Source: Actinomycetota bacterium
GTDB taxonomy: Bacteria; Actinomycetota; Actinomycetes; Nanopelagicales; Nanopelagicaceae
Length of the DNA stretch: 6,555 nt
Direction: 5' to 3'
Assembly: GCA_009705185.1 (NCBI GenBank)
Contig: WLCS01000057.1
Coordinates: 1 to 6,555 of the forward strand
Translations under genes and position numbers: made by a program
Notes under the pieces: generated by a model
Told to the model about the DNA's origin: nothing
Databases searched by the model: none
What the model saw: the letters and a program-made list of their open reading frames with translations, nothing else
Part shown: one piece after another, positions 1-5,896 of the stretch
Position numbering within the stretch: the stretch's first letter is position 1
How the letters are laid out: each line of letters begins with the position of its first letter

Positions 1-1
1 A

Positions 2-865
2 CTATTTGCACTTGCTGATCACCAACGACAAGCCGGCGTGAATACAGAGAAAGTTGATAGTGCGCAGTTGCATAAACTGGAACCGTATTTACATCCCGAT
101 ATTTCAGAAGGTGTCTTTTATCCACAAGATGCGCAATGTCAACCGATGCTTGCTGCTGCAAGAATTATTCAAACAGTTCTTGCCCGAGGAGGAGTTCTTA
201 TTTCTCAAGCAAAAGTAACTGGGTTTGAGATTTCACAGAATCAGCTCAAAGGGGTTGTAACTACTCGCGGAACATTTCATGCACCAGTTGTAGTTAATGC
301 TGCCGGAACATGGGCAGGGGAGATAGCTGCTCTTGCAGGGTCCGAGATTCCGATTGCACCTCGAAAAGGTTTCATTCTCGTTACCGAACCTGCACCGCAA
401 TATATTTTTCATAAGGTTTACGACTCTGATTACGTGGCTAACGTTGCAAGTAGTGATGCCGATCTTCAAACGAGCACAGTTGTTGAAGGAACTCGTAGTG
501 GAACCATTCTCATCGGAGCAAGTCGTGAACGAGTGGGATTCGATGGCTCGATGAATTATGAAATTGTAAGAAAGTTAGCTGCGCAAGCGACATCACTTTT
601 TCCCGTGCTTAAGGATGTGCAGTTACTGAGGGTGTATCGAGGTTTTCGCCCCTACGCGCCAGATCACTTGCCAGTAATCGGAGAAGATTCAAAGATTTCC
701 GGTTTATGGCATTCCGCTGGACATGAAGGTGCAGGTATTGGTTTAGCACCTGGTTCAGCAGCACTTCTTACTGATGCAATCGTGGGGCGAAAATCTTTTA
801 TGAGTGCCGAAGCATTCTCGCCGCAAAGATTTTCTCGAGTTGGTTTTGCTGGAGCTGAAATATGA
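2..865 (+). CDS. FAD-dependent D-amino-acid oxidase family subunit, probable D-hydroxyproline dehydrogenase subunit (5'-truncated)
   Basis: The frame is open from the window edge and gives 287 residues. The N-terminal Rossmann segment with its GxGxxG motif lies outside the window; by comparison with HcnC/glycine-oxidase type proteins of about 380 residues, roughly 90-100 residues are missing. A GTG at position 38 is not taken as the start, because the frame continues upstream and the fold would be incomplete. Visible family marks are VVNAAGTWAGEIAALAG (FAD-domain NAAG motif), YRGFRPYAPDHLPVIG, and the C-terminal GHEGAGIGLAPGSAALLTDAI, the usual flavin-contacting end of DAO-type oxidoreductases. 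It overlaps the next gene by ATGA. Together with the next two genes it matches the HcnABC/opine oxidase/heteromeric D-hydroxyproline dehydrogenase plan, in which this subunit oxidises the amino acid. The hydroxyproline substrate is inferred from the epimerase and deaminase downstream. An opine or other secondary-amine oxidase is the main alternative. Confidence 0.85.
   Translation, partial: LFALADHQRQAGVNTEKVDSAQLHKLEPYLHPDISEGVFYPQDAQCQPMLAAARIIQTVLARGGVLISQAKVTGFEISQNQLKGVVTTRGTFHAPVVVNAAGTWAGEIAALAGSEIPIAPRKGFILVTEPAPQYIFHKVYDSDYVANVASSDADLQTSTVVEGTRSGTILIGASRERVGFDGSMNYEIVRKLAAQATSLFPVLKDVQLLRVYRGFRPYAPDHLPVIGEDSKISGLWHSAGHEGAGIGLAPGSAALLTDAIVGRKSFMSAEAFSPQRFSRVGFAGAEI
851..854 (+). promoter_or_regulatory. 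Ribosome binding site for the small [2Fe-2S] subunit
   Basis: GGAG lies 7 nt before the ATG at 862, inside the end of the preceding gene. It is the clearest Shine-Dalgarno-like element among the starts in this window. It supports the 862 start and translation coupled to the upstream gene through the ATGA overlap. Confidence 0.55.
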
Positions 866-1113
866 CGAGACGTATTTCATTTTCCTTTAACGGGAAGCCT
901 TTCAGCGGTGAAGAAGGCCAATCAATTGCAGCTGCGCTCTTGAATTCTGGCGTTACGGAATTACGCAAAACGCGTTTCGAAGGGGAGCCACGGACTATAT
1001 TCTGTGGAATAGGTATTTGTTTTGATTGCGTAGTGACAGTTAACAACGTTGCAAATCAAAGATCATGTCTCATTGAAATATCCGAAGGCGCTGAGATTGT
1101 GAGCCAACAATGA
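862..1113 (+). CDS. Small (2Fe-2S)-binding subunit of heteromeric dehydrogenase (HcnA-like)
   Basis: This is an 83-residue soluble protein with a plant-type ferredoxin-like fold. The N-terminal beta strands ISFSFNGKPF and the segment GQSIAAALLNSG are typical of the (2Fe-2S) Fer2_4 type subunits. Four cysteines, C48, C53, C56 and C69 (C-x4-C-x2-C-x12-C, with CGIGICFDC as core), are all present, so a complete cluster can be bound. The start at 862 overlaps the preceding stop by ATGA, and its own stop overlaps the next start in the same way, so stoichiometric translation of the three subunits is likely. In HcnABC, opine oxidases and the heteromeric D-hydroxyproline dehydrogenase described from Pseudomonas aeruginosa, the equivalent small subunit carries electrons from the flavin subunits. 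That role here is inferred from homology and gene order. Confidence 0.9.
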   Translation: MTRRISFSFNGKPFSGEEGQSIAAALLNSGVTELRKTRFEGEPRTIFCGIGICFDCVVTVNNVANQRSCLIEISEGAEIVSQQ

Positions 1114-2450
1114 TCGTAATTGTCGGCGCGGGACCTGCAGGTTTAGCTGCAGCGAAAGCAATTGCACGCCACGGTGTTTCTTGCACCGTCATTGACGCTG
1201 CTTCAAAGCCTGGTGGTCAGTACTGGAGATTTAGAGATTTAGTACAGGGATACAAATCTCAACGCGCATATGGTTATTTTGATGAGTTAAGAAGTAATCC
1301 AAAAATTACCTACATCAATGCAGCGCAGGTATGGAGTGCAACTCGTACGAATGATTTAGTAACGCTCAATTATTTACAAGCAGGAATTGAAAAATCCCTA
1401 AAATGCCAAACACTGATTCTTACTACCGGTGCATATGATCGTTCGATTCCCTTTCCTGGGTGGGAGAAACCGGGATCGATGACTCCAGGTGCTGCGCAAG
1501 CGCTTCTTAAAGGCCACGGTGTTGTAGTTGGTAAGAAGATTGCAATCTCGGGAACAGGTCCATTCTTGCTACCGGTTGCAGTGGGATTAGCCGAAGCAGG
1601 CGCCGAAGTTGTTGGCGTCTTTGAAGCGCATTCACCTCTGCGATGGTTACGTTCTCCCATTGCTTTAGCGTTTAATCCAGAGAAGTTTTTTGAACTGCTT
1701 TATTATGCAAAGAAGATCAAGAAACTCTCAATACCGATGAAATTTGGAAAAGTAGTCACTGAATTCTCCGGTTCAACCGCTTTCGTGTCACGAGTGAATT
1801 CCGAATTATCAATCAAACGTAGTTCAGATGAGATTCAATGCGATGTTGTTGCCTCAGGTTGGGGATTCGTTCCAGATCTTTCATTGGGTGGAATTCTTGG
1901 GTGCAAAGAAATAGTGAGCGTTGACGGAACTGTGATATTTAGCGTCGATAGGAATCAACAGAGCACGGTTGGCAATATTTTTATCGCTGGAGAAGCCACT
2001 GGAATCGGAGGATCTGATCTTGCACTGATCGAGGGTGAAATTGCTGGTTTGGCTTCGATCAATAAACGTATTCCTTTTACGCTTCGTTTCCATAGAGCGA
2101 GAAAACAACTCTTCGCTAGAGCGTTGATCAGAAGCTACCCAGTGGGTAACGGATGGCAGAAATGGCTTGACGCAAAGACTCTCATCTGTCGCTGCGAAGA
2201 AGTTTCTTGCTCGCAAGTTCTCTCGTCGGTCGTTGAGTTAAAGGCGGAAGATTCGAGAACTTCAAAATTATTTACTCGAGCAGGAATGGGATTGTGCCAA
2301 GGGCGGGTATGTTCTCGAAATGTAAGTGAAATCATCGCGGGAGCAAAAGGTGTACCGGTCGCTGATACAGAGCGAATTTCATACAGCAATAGACCACTGG
2401 CAGCACCCATCTCATTGGGCTCACTTGCTGATGGAATTGGCGAGAAATAA
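1110..2450 (+). CDS. Large NAD(P)/FAD-type oxidoreductase subunit with BFD-like [2Fe-2S] domain (HcnB-like), probable D-hydroxyproline dehydrogenase subunit
   Basis: The 446-residue protein opens with the dinucleotide-binding motif GAGPAG (residues 6-11), followed by the acidic D29 that ends the second beta strand and the PGGQYWR segment. TTGAYDRSIPFPGW (105-118) is the signature common to HcnB/SoxA-type proteins. A second glycine-rich motif, SGTGP (147-151), marks the inserted pyridine-nucleotide-like domain. GNIFIAGEATGIGGSDLALIEG (288-309) is the closing FAD motif. The C-terminal region has CRCEEVSC (360-367) and GLCQGRVC (394-401). C360, C362, C396 and C401 form the CxC...Cx4C set of a BFD-like [2Fe-2S] site; C367 is an additional nearby cysteine. 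The gene overlaps the small iron-sulfur subunit by ATGA. By homology it is the electron-accepting partner of the DAO-type subunit; the physiological acceptor (respiratory chain or a soluble carrier) cannot be read from the sequence. An opine-oxidase assignment is the alternative, disfavoured by context. Confidence 0.88.
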   Translation: MIVIVGAGPAGLAAAKAIARHGVSCTVIDAASKPGGQYWRFRDLVQGYKSQRAYGYFDELRSNPKITYINAAQVWSATRTNDLVTLNYLQAGIEKSLKCQTLILTTGAYDRSIPFPGWEKPGSMTPGAAQALLKGHGVVVGKKIAISGTGPFLLPVAVGLAEAGAEVVGVFEAHSPLRWLRSPIALAFNPEKFFELLYYAKKIKKLSIPMKFGKVVTEFSGSTAFVSRVNSELSIKRSSDEIQCDVVASGWGFVPDLSLGGILGCKEIVSVDGTVIFSVDRNQQSTVGNIFIAGEATGIGGSDLALIEGEIAGLASINKRIPFTLRFHRARKQLFARALIRSYPVGNGWQKWLDAKTLICRCEEVSCSQVLSSVVELKAEDSRTSKLFTRAGMGLCQGRVCSRNVSEIIAGAKGVPVADTERISYSNRPLAAPISLGSLADGIGEK

Positions 2451-2454
2451 GAGA

Positions 2455-2460
2455 TAACTT
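2455..2460 (+). promoter_or_regulatory. Candidate internal -10 box for a leaderless deaminase transcript
   Basis: TAACTT fits the TANNNT -10 consensus and ends exactly 6 nt before the ATG at 2467, so transcription could begin at or next to the start codon. The start has no good Shine-Dalgarno: the nearest purine run, GAGA at 2451-2454, is 12 nt from the ATG. No convincing -35 was found at 16-18 bp spacing. Short AT-rich hexamers occur often by chance, so this call rests mainly on the matching geometry at the two divergent starts near 5880. Confidence 0.4.
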
Positions 2461-2466
2461 AGCCCT

Positions 2467-3360
2467 ATGACTAAACCATGGAACGGCGTACTTACCGCCA
2501 CAGCGACACCTTTTAAGTCCGATCTCTCTGTTGATTACGACAAGTATGCAGAGCATGTCAGTTGGTTAGCAGAAAATGGAACACATGGAGTAATCCCAAA
2601 TGGATCACTTGGTGAGTACCAAGTGCTTACAGCTGATGAACGCGCAAAGATGGTTGAAGTCGCTGTCGCAGCTGCGCCAAAAGGTTTTAACGTTGTTCCT
2701 GGAGTAGCTGCATACGGTGCGGCGGAATCTCGCAAATGGGCAGAGCATGCTCAAAAAGCTGGTGCAGGTGCAGTGATGCTTCTTCCTCCTAATGCGTACC
2801 GCGCATCCGATGATGAAGTTGTTGCGCATTACAAAGAAGTCGCGCGCGTCGGTATTCCAATTATCGCGTATAACAATCCATTTGATACAAAGGTAGATCT
2901 GACTCCAAAATTGGTTTCACGTATTGCGCAAGAAGTTCCTGAAGTTGTTGCAATTAAAGAATTCTCCGGAGACGTCCGCCGTATTTGGCAGATAAAGAGA
3001 CTAGCGCCAAGAATTGAAGTAATCGTTGGAGCAGACGATGTTTTCCTAGAGCTCTCAACCGCTGGAATTGCAGGATGGATTGCTGGTTTTCCAAATGCTC
3101 TTCCCAAGGAATCGATGGAACTTTATAACCTGGCTTTATCTGGAAACTTCAAAGATGCTGCGCCAATGTATGCAGCACTTCATGATGTTTTCCATTGGGA
3201 TTCTAAGAAAGAATTTATTCAGGCAATCAAACTTGGCATGGATCATGTTGGGCGCTATGGCGGACCAACACGCTTACCTCGGTTGCCATTGCCAGCCCAT
3301 GAACAAGAGCAAATTCATCGCGAGATGGATGTTGCTTTGGCGTACTTTAAGAATCGTTAA
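2467..3360 (+). CDS. Dihydrodipicolinate synthase superfamily protein, probable pyrroline-4-hydroxy-2-carboxylate deaminase
   Basis: The 297-residue (beta/alpha)8-barrel has the usual length for the DapA/NAL superfamily. VAIKEFSGD places the Schiff-base lysine at K164, and IIAYNNP supplies the conserved tyrosine Y135. The GTTGE loop of DapA is replaced by NGSLGEY (45-51), so lysine biosynthesis is unlikely. The C-terminal stretch GRYGGPTRLPRLPL resembles members annotated for hydroxyproline or sugar-acid degradation. The expected reaction removes ammonia and water-rearranges pyrroline-4-hydroxy-2-carboxylate to 2-oxoglutarate semialdehyde in the cytoplasm. This fits between the dehydrogenase upstream and the semialdehyde dehydrogenase at 4372. 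The main alternative is 5-dehydro-4-deoxyglucarate dehydratase, a close relative with the same product. The adjoining epimerase and D-amino-acid dehydrogenase favour the hydroxyproline role. Homologous to HypD in the hyp nomenclature of Sinorhizobium meliloti. Confidence 0.85.
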   Translation: MTKPWNGVLTATATPFKSDLSVDYDKYAEHVSWLAENGTHGVIPNGSLGEYQVLTADERAKMVEVAVAAAPKGFNVVPGVAAYGAAESRKWAEHAQKAGAGAVMLLPPNAYRASDDEVVAHYKEVARVGIPIIAYNNPFDTKVDLTPKLVSRIAQEVPEVVAIKEFSGDVRRIWQIKRLAPRIEVIVGADDVFLELSTAGIAGWIAGFPNALPKESMELYNLALSGNFKDAAPMYAALHDVFHWDSKKEFIQAIKLGMDHVGRYGGPTRLPRLPLPAHEQEQIHREMDVALAYFKNR

Positions 3361-3366
3361 TTTTTC

Positions 3367-4371
3367 ATGAAGAGCATCAGAACAGTCACAACGGTAGAGA
3401 CACATACCGAAGGTATGCCTACACGTGTTGTGACATCCGGAATCGGAGAAATTCCTGGTGCGACCATGTTCGACAAGCGACTTCACTTCATGGAGCACAT
3501 GGATTTTTGGCGTCAATGGTTGATGTTCGAACCTCGCGGACATAGTGCAATGAGTGGTGCGATCTTGCAGAAGCCAACTCGTGACGATGCGGATTGGGGA
3601 GTCGTTTACATTGAAGTTTCTGGATGCCTTCCCATGTGCGGTCACGGCACTATAGGTGTTGCAACTGCGCTCGTGGAGAAGAAATTAGTGGATGTCGTAG
3701 AGCCTGTTACGACAATTCGACTTGATACCCCTGCAGGGTTAGTAGTTGTAGATGTAGCAGTTGAAAATTCTCGCGCAAAGAATGTGACGCTTACTAATGT
3801 GCCATCGTTTTCATACGCACTTGATCAAGAGGTAACTGTTGAAGGTGTTGGAAAAATAAAATACGACATGGCATACGGTGGAAACTTCTATGCGATAGTT
3901 CCTGTTGATCGCGTTGGTATTGAATTCAAGCGCGAAAACGGACAGAAGTTTTTAGATCTTGGATTAAAAATTTCTGATGCAATTAACGAACAGAATCGCC
4001 CAGTGCATCCTGAGAATCCTGACATCGCAATCTGTCACCATATTGATTTCATCGCGCCAGGAGAAGAAGGACCTTTGCATTGGAAAAATGCAATGGCTAT
4101 ACATCCGGGTTGGTTTGACCGCTCACCTTGTGGAACAGGTACATCGGCCAGACTTGCTCAAATGGTTGCGCGTGGTCAGTTCAAAGAGGGAGACGTCCTT
4201 AACAACGAATCCTGGATTGGTTCACATTTTCAGGGACGAATTAAAGAGAGAACTAAAGTTGGAAACTTCGATGCGATAGTTCCAATGATTACTGGACGCG
4301 CTTGGGTAATGGGTGAATCCACATGGATGTTGGATGAGAACGACCCATTCCCAAACGGTTTTACTGTCTAA
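3367..4371 (+). CDS. Proline racemase family protein, probable 4-hydroxyproline 2-epimerase
   Basis: The 334-residue protein belongs to the proline racemase family and is somewhat longer than the roughly 310-residue Pseudomonas 4-hydroxyproline epimerases. Both catalytic cysteines of the two-base mechanism are visible: C91 in PMCGHGTIG and C255 in FDRSPCGTGTSAR, with H93 and D251 as the usual companions and AYGGNFYAIV (169-178) as the conserved mid-protein motif. A cysteine in each position argues for racemisation or epimerisation rather than the trans-3-hydroxyproline dehydratase branch, which lacks the second cysteine. An extra cysteine, C87, precedes C91. The enzyme would convert trans-4-hydroxy-L-proline to cis-4-hydroxy-D-proline, the substrate of the dehydrogenase upstream. 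The ATG follows the deaminase stop by only 6 nt (TTTTTC), with no clear Shine-Dalgarno, so cotranscription and translational coupling are likely. Proline racemase proper cannot be excluded from motifs alone. Corresponds to HypRE/LhpA in other organisms. Confidence 0.88.
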   Translation: MKSIRTVTTVETHTEGMPTRVVTSGIGEIPGATMFDKRLHFMEHMDFWRQWLMFEPRGHSAMSGAILQKPTRDDADWGVVYIEVSGCLPMCGHGTIGVATALVEKKLVDVVEPVTTIRLDTPAGLVVVDVAVENSRAKNVTLTNVPSFSYALDQEVTVEGVGKIKYDMAYGGNFYAIVPVDRVGIEFKRENGQKFLDLGLKISDAINEQNRPVHPENPDIAICHHIDFIAPGEEGPLHWKNAMAIHPGWFDRSPCGTGTSARLAQMVARGQFKEGDVLNNESWIGSHFQGRIKERTKVGNFDAIVPMITGRAWVMGESTWMLDENDPFPNGFTV

Positions 4372-5868
4372 CTACTTTGCGTTATTAACCTTCTGTTCAA
4401 TTTTCCAAGGATTCGAATCCTTGAGCGCATCAGGCAAAACTTCTTCTGCAAATGATTGAAAAGACACAGGGCGCATGAATCTGTAAATCGCATCGATTCC
4501 AACAGATGTTGTATGCGTAGATGATGAAGGCCAAGGTCCACCGTGTTGCATCGCTTCTGTTACTGCTACTCCTGTTGGAAAACCGTTCCAGATAACCCGA
4601 CCTGCGCGCTCAGAGAGAACGTTCATTAGTTCTGAGACCTTATCCGAAGCAGTGCCTTGAATGGTTGCAGTTAATTGTCCAGCTAACTCGTGTGCAATAT
4701 TCACAAAATGAGATTCATCTGTAGAGATGACTACTGTTGTTGGGCCGAAGTGCTCTTCAAGAAGCGCAGGATGCATTGTTGCTGTTTTCCAATCAGTGAC
4801 GAACACTGTTGGCGTTACACCAAAACCAGAATCGTTTGAGATGCCTGAAAGCACAGTGAGAGATCCCAGTGAAGAAAGTTCAGAGATAGCTGATGAATAT
4901 CGAGCTGAGATTGAGGCTGATAGGAGTGGCCCAACTTTAAGAGTCGCAAGATGTTCTTTGATTTCTGAAATAAATGCATCGTTTCCGGCTGGTACAAAGA
5001 CTAAACCGGGCTTCGTGCAGAACTGACCTGATCCAAGCAGCGCTGAATCGATAAGGCCTTTAGCAAGTTCTTGTGATCGTTCGGCAATCGCTGAAGAAGT
5101 TACGAAGACTGGGTTCAAGCTTCCCATCTCTGCAAATACAGGGATTGGAACAGGGCGCTTATGAGCTATTTCAATCAGGATGCGACCTACATTCTCTGAT
5201 CCAGTAAAGCCAATGGCTTTGATATCTGAATCATTTGCAAGCCAATGTGTGATTTCAGAATTGGTCCCTTGCACTACCGAGTAAATATTTTCTGAAAGAC
5301 CCACTGATTTCAGAGCAGATTTCACAGCGCCTTCAACAATTGCACACGTATTTGGATGCGATGGATGCCCCTTCGCTACAACTGGATTTCCAGCTGCAAG
5401 TGCTGATGCAGCATCGCCACCAGCGACAGAGAAAGCTAGGGGGAAGTTACTTGCTGCAAAGATTGCAACTACGCCAAGTGGTTGATTCAAACGTCGTAAA
5501 TCAGGACGAGGAGCTGGAGAGTATTGTGAATCTGCTTTATCAATCACAACTCTTAAATGTTGGCCGGTTTCGACTAGATCTGCAAATAGTTGAAACTGAA
5601 CTGTTGTGCGAGTGATTTCTCCACCAATGCGTCCTTCGGGTAAACCGGTTTCAGCGCATGCAGAAGTGATGAGATCAGTTCTGCAGGCTTCGATTGAAGA
5701 TGCAATTGCTCGTAACAGAGTTGAATGTTTCGCGGGAGACAATTTCGCAAAAGCGGACGTTTGTGCCGCCGCACGTGAAATGAGTTCACGAACTTCTGAT
5801 TCAGTGTGCTCATGAATCGGGTTTCCGAAGTTTTTTCCATCTGCTGGTTGCACGGCGATAAATGTCAT
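4372..5868 (-). CDS. Aldehyde dehydrogenase, probable NADP-dependent 2-oxoglutarate semialdehyde dehydrogenase
   Basis: The 498-residue protein has the complete aldehyde dehydrogenase active site: N141 in ASNFPLAFS, K166 in VVAKGHPSHP, the GFTGSENVG cofactor loop (220-228), general base E247 in FAEMGSLNP, nucleophile C284 in GSGQFCTKPG, and the EEHFGP motif (371-376). The AEMGSLNPVFV and FCTKPGLVFVP versions, and the C-terminal VLPDALKDSNPWKI, are typical of the group with Vibrio harveyi-type NADP aldehyde dehydrogenase and the type II/III 2-oxoglutarate semialdehyde dehydrogenases. It would oxidise the deaminase product to 2-oxoglutarate, the last pathway step. It is on the opposite strand from the other pathway genes; its TAG stop directly abuts the epimerase TAA. 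The start at 5868 has a -10-like TAAGAT 6 nt upstream and no Shine-Dalgarno, suggesting a leaderless message. Type II (glucarate) and type III (hydroxyproline) enzymes cannot be told apart by eye; context favours the latter. Confidence 0.87.
   Translation of the reverse strand: MTFIAVQPADGKNFGNPIHEHTESEVRELISRAAAQTSAFAKLSPAKHSTLLRAIASSIEACRTDLITSACAETGLPEGRIGGEITRTTVQFQLFADLVETGQHLRVVIDKADSQYSPAPRPDLRRLNQPLGVVAIFAASNFPLAFSVAGGDAASALAAGNPVVAKGHPSHPNTCAIVEGAVKSALKSVGLSENIYSVVQGTNSEITHWLANDSDIKAIGFTGSENVGRILIEIAHKRPVPIPVFAEMGSLNPVFVTSSAIAERSQELAKGLIDSALLGSGQFCTKPGLVFVPAGNDAFISEIKEHLATLKVGPLLSASISARYSSAISELSSLGSLTVLSGISNDSGFGVTPTVFVTDWKTATMHPALLEEHFGPTTVVISTDESHFVNIAHELAGQLTATIQGTASDKVSELMNVLSERAGRVIWNGFPTGVAVTEAMQHGGPWPSSSTHTTSVGIDAIYRFMRPVSFQSFAEEVLPDALKDSNPWKIEQKVNNAK
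4406..4423. repeat. Perfect 18-bp palindrome near the convergent gene junction
   Basis: CAAGGATTCGAATCCTTG is its own reverse complement. In RNA it can fold as a 7-bp stem (CAAGGAU/AUCCUUG) with a UCGA loop. It starts 35 nt past the epimerase stop and lies inside the 3' end of the aldehyde dehydrogenase gene, where it encodes K483-W488 and flanking bases. No T-tract follows on either strand, so it is not a canonical intrinsic terminator. It may still slow or end transcription of the plus-strand operon; acting on the minus strand it would cut the aldehyde dehydrogenase message before its stop codon. It could also be coincidental in coding sequence. Confidence 0.6.
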
Positions 5869-5890
5869 GTCTGAATCTTACGAGTATTCT
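5862..5890 (+). promoter_or_regulatory. Candidate promoter for leaderless DMT transporter transcript
   Basis: The -10-like TATTCT at 5885-5890 ends 6 nt before the ATG at 5897. ATGTCA at 5862-5867, 17 bp upstream, matches four of six TTGACA positions. This -35-like element overlaps the start codon of the divergent aldehyde dehydrogenase gene. No Shine-Dalgarno sequence precedes the ATG, which agrees with a leaderless message. The whole -10/spacer region sits in the 28-bp divergent gap. Confidence 0.5.
5875..5880 (-). promoter_or_regulatory. Candidate -10 box for leaderless aldehyde dehydrogenase transcript
   Basis: Read on the minus strand this is TAAGAT, matching TANNNT, followed by six bases (TCAGAC) and then the ATG at 5868-5866. 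That spacing would put the transcription start on the initiation codon. The best -35 candidate at 17-bp spacing (TCTGCA at 5903-5898) matches TTGACA at only three positions, so any promoter would lean on its -10 or on an activator. It also lies within the first codons of the divergent transporter gene. Confidence 0.5.
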
Positions 5891-5892
5891 CG
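5881..5892. repeat. Short inverted repeat CGAG-N4-CTCG over the divergent promoters
   Basis: CGAG (5881-5884) and CTCG (5889-5892) are inverted around TATT, covering the -10-like box of the transporter and adjoining the -10-like box of the aldehyde dehydrogenase. A wider inverted pair, TGTCTG (5868-5873) and CAGACA (5900-5905), brackets the same gap. Either could be an operator able to affect both promoters, but arms of 4 and 6 bp arise easily by chance and no regulator gene is in view. Confidence 0.25.
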
Positions 5893-5896
5893 CCGA

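Noticed and set aside
38..40. GTG at 38 as the true start of the first gene
   Set aside because: The frame is open to the window edge, and the protein would lack the FAD-binding N-terminus required by its family; the gene is better described as truncated by the window.
1134..1141. CCTGCAGG palindrome in the large subunit gene
   Set aside because: It is an 8-bp palindrome encoding part of the conserved GPAG glycine motif; expected by chance and explained by coding.
2417..2465. GGGCT (2417-2421) and AGCCC (2461-2465) as a terminator or hairpin before the deaminase
   Set aside because: Five-base arms separated by about 39 nt with no T-tract are too weak to support a structure.
2467..3360. DapA (4-hydroxy-tetrahydrodipicolinate synthase) for lysine biosynthesis
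   Set aside because: The GTTGE substrate loop is replaced by NGSLGEY and the neighbours belong to amino acid breakdown.
4405..4424. tRNA T-arm resemblance (GGATTCGAATCC)
   Set aside because: The T-loop position does not hold the required T54, no D-arm, anticodon arm or acceptor stem can be drawn around it, and the bases lie in frame in the aldehyde dehydrogenase C-terminus.
4815..4997. Antisense or alternate-frame open frames inside the aldehyde dehydrogenase gene, including this one and plus-strand frames at 4727-5026, 5340-5615 and 5606-5815
   Set aside because: They lie entirely within a gene with a complete catalytic motif set and show no recognisable domain of their own; they are frame shadows.
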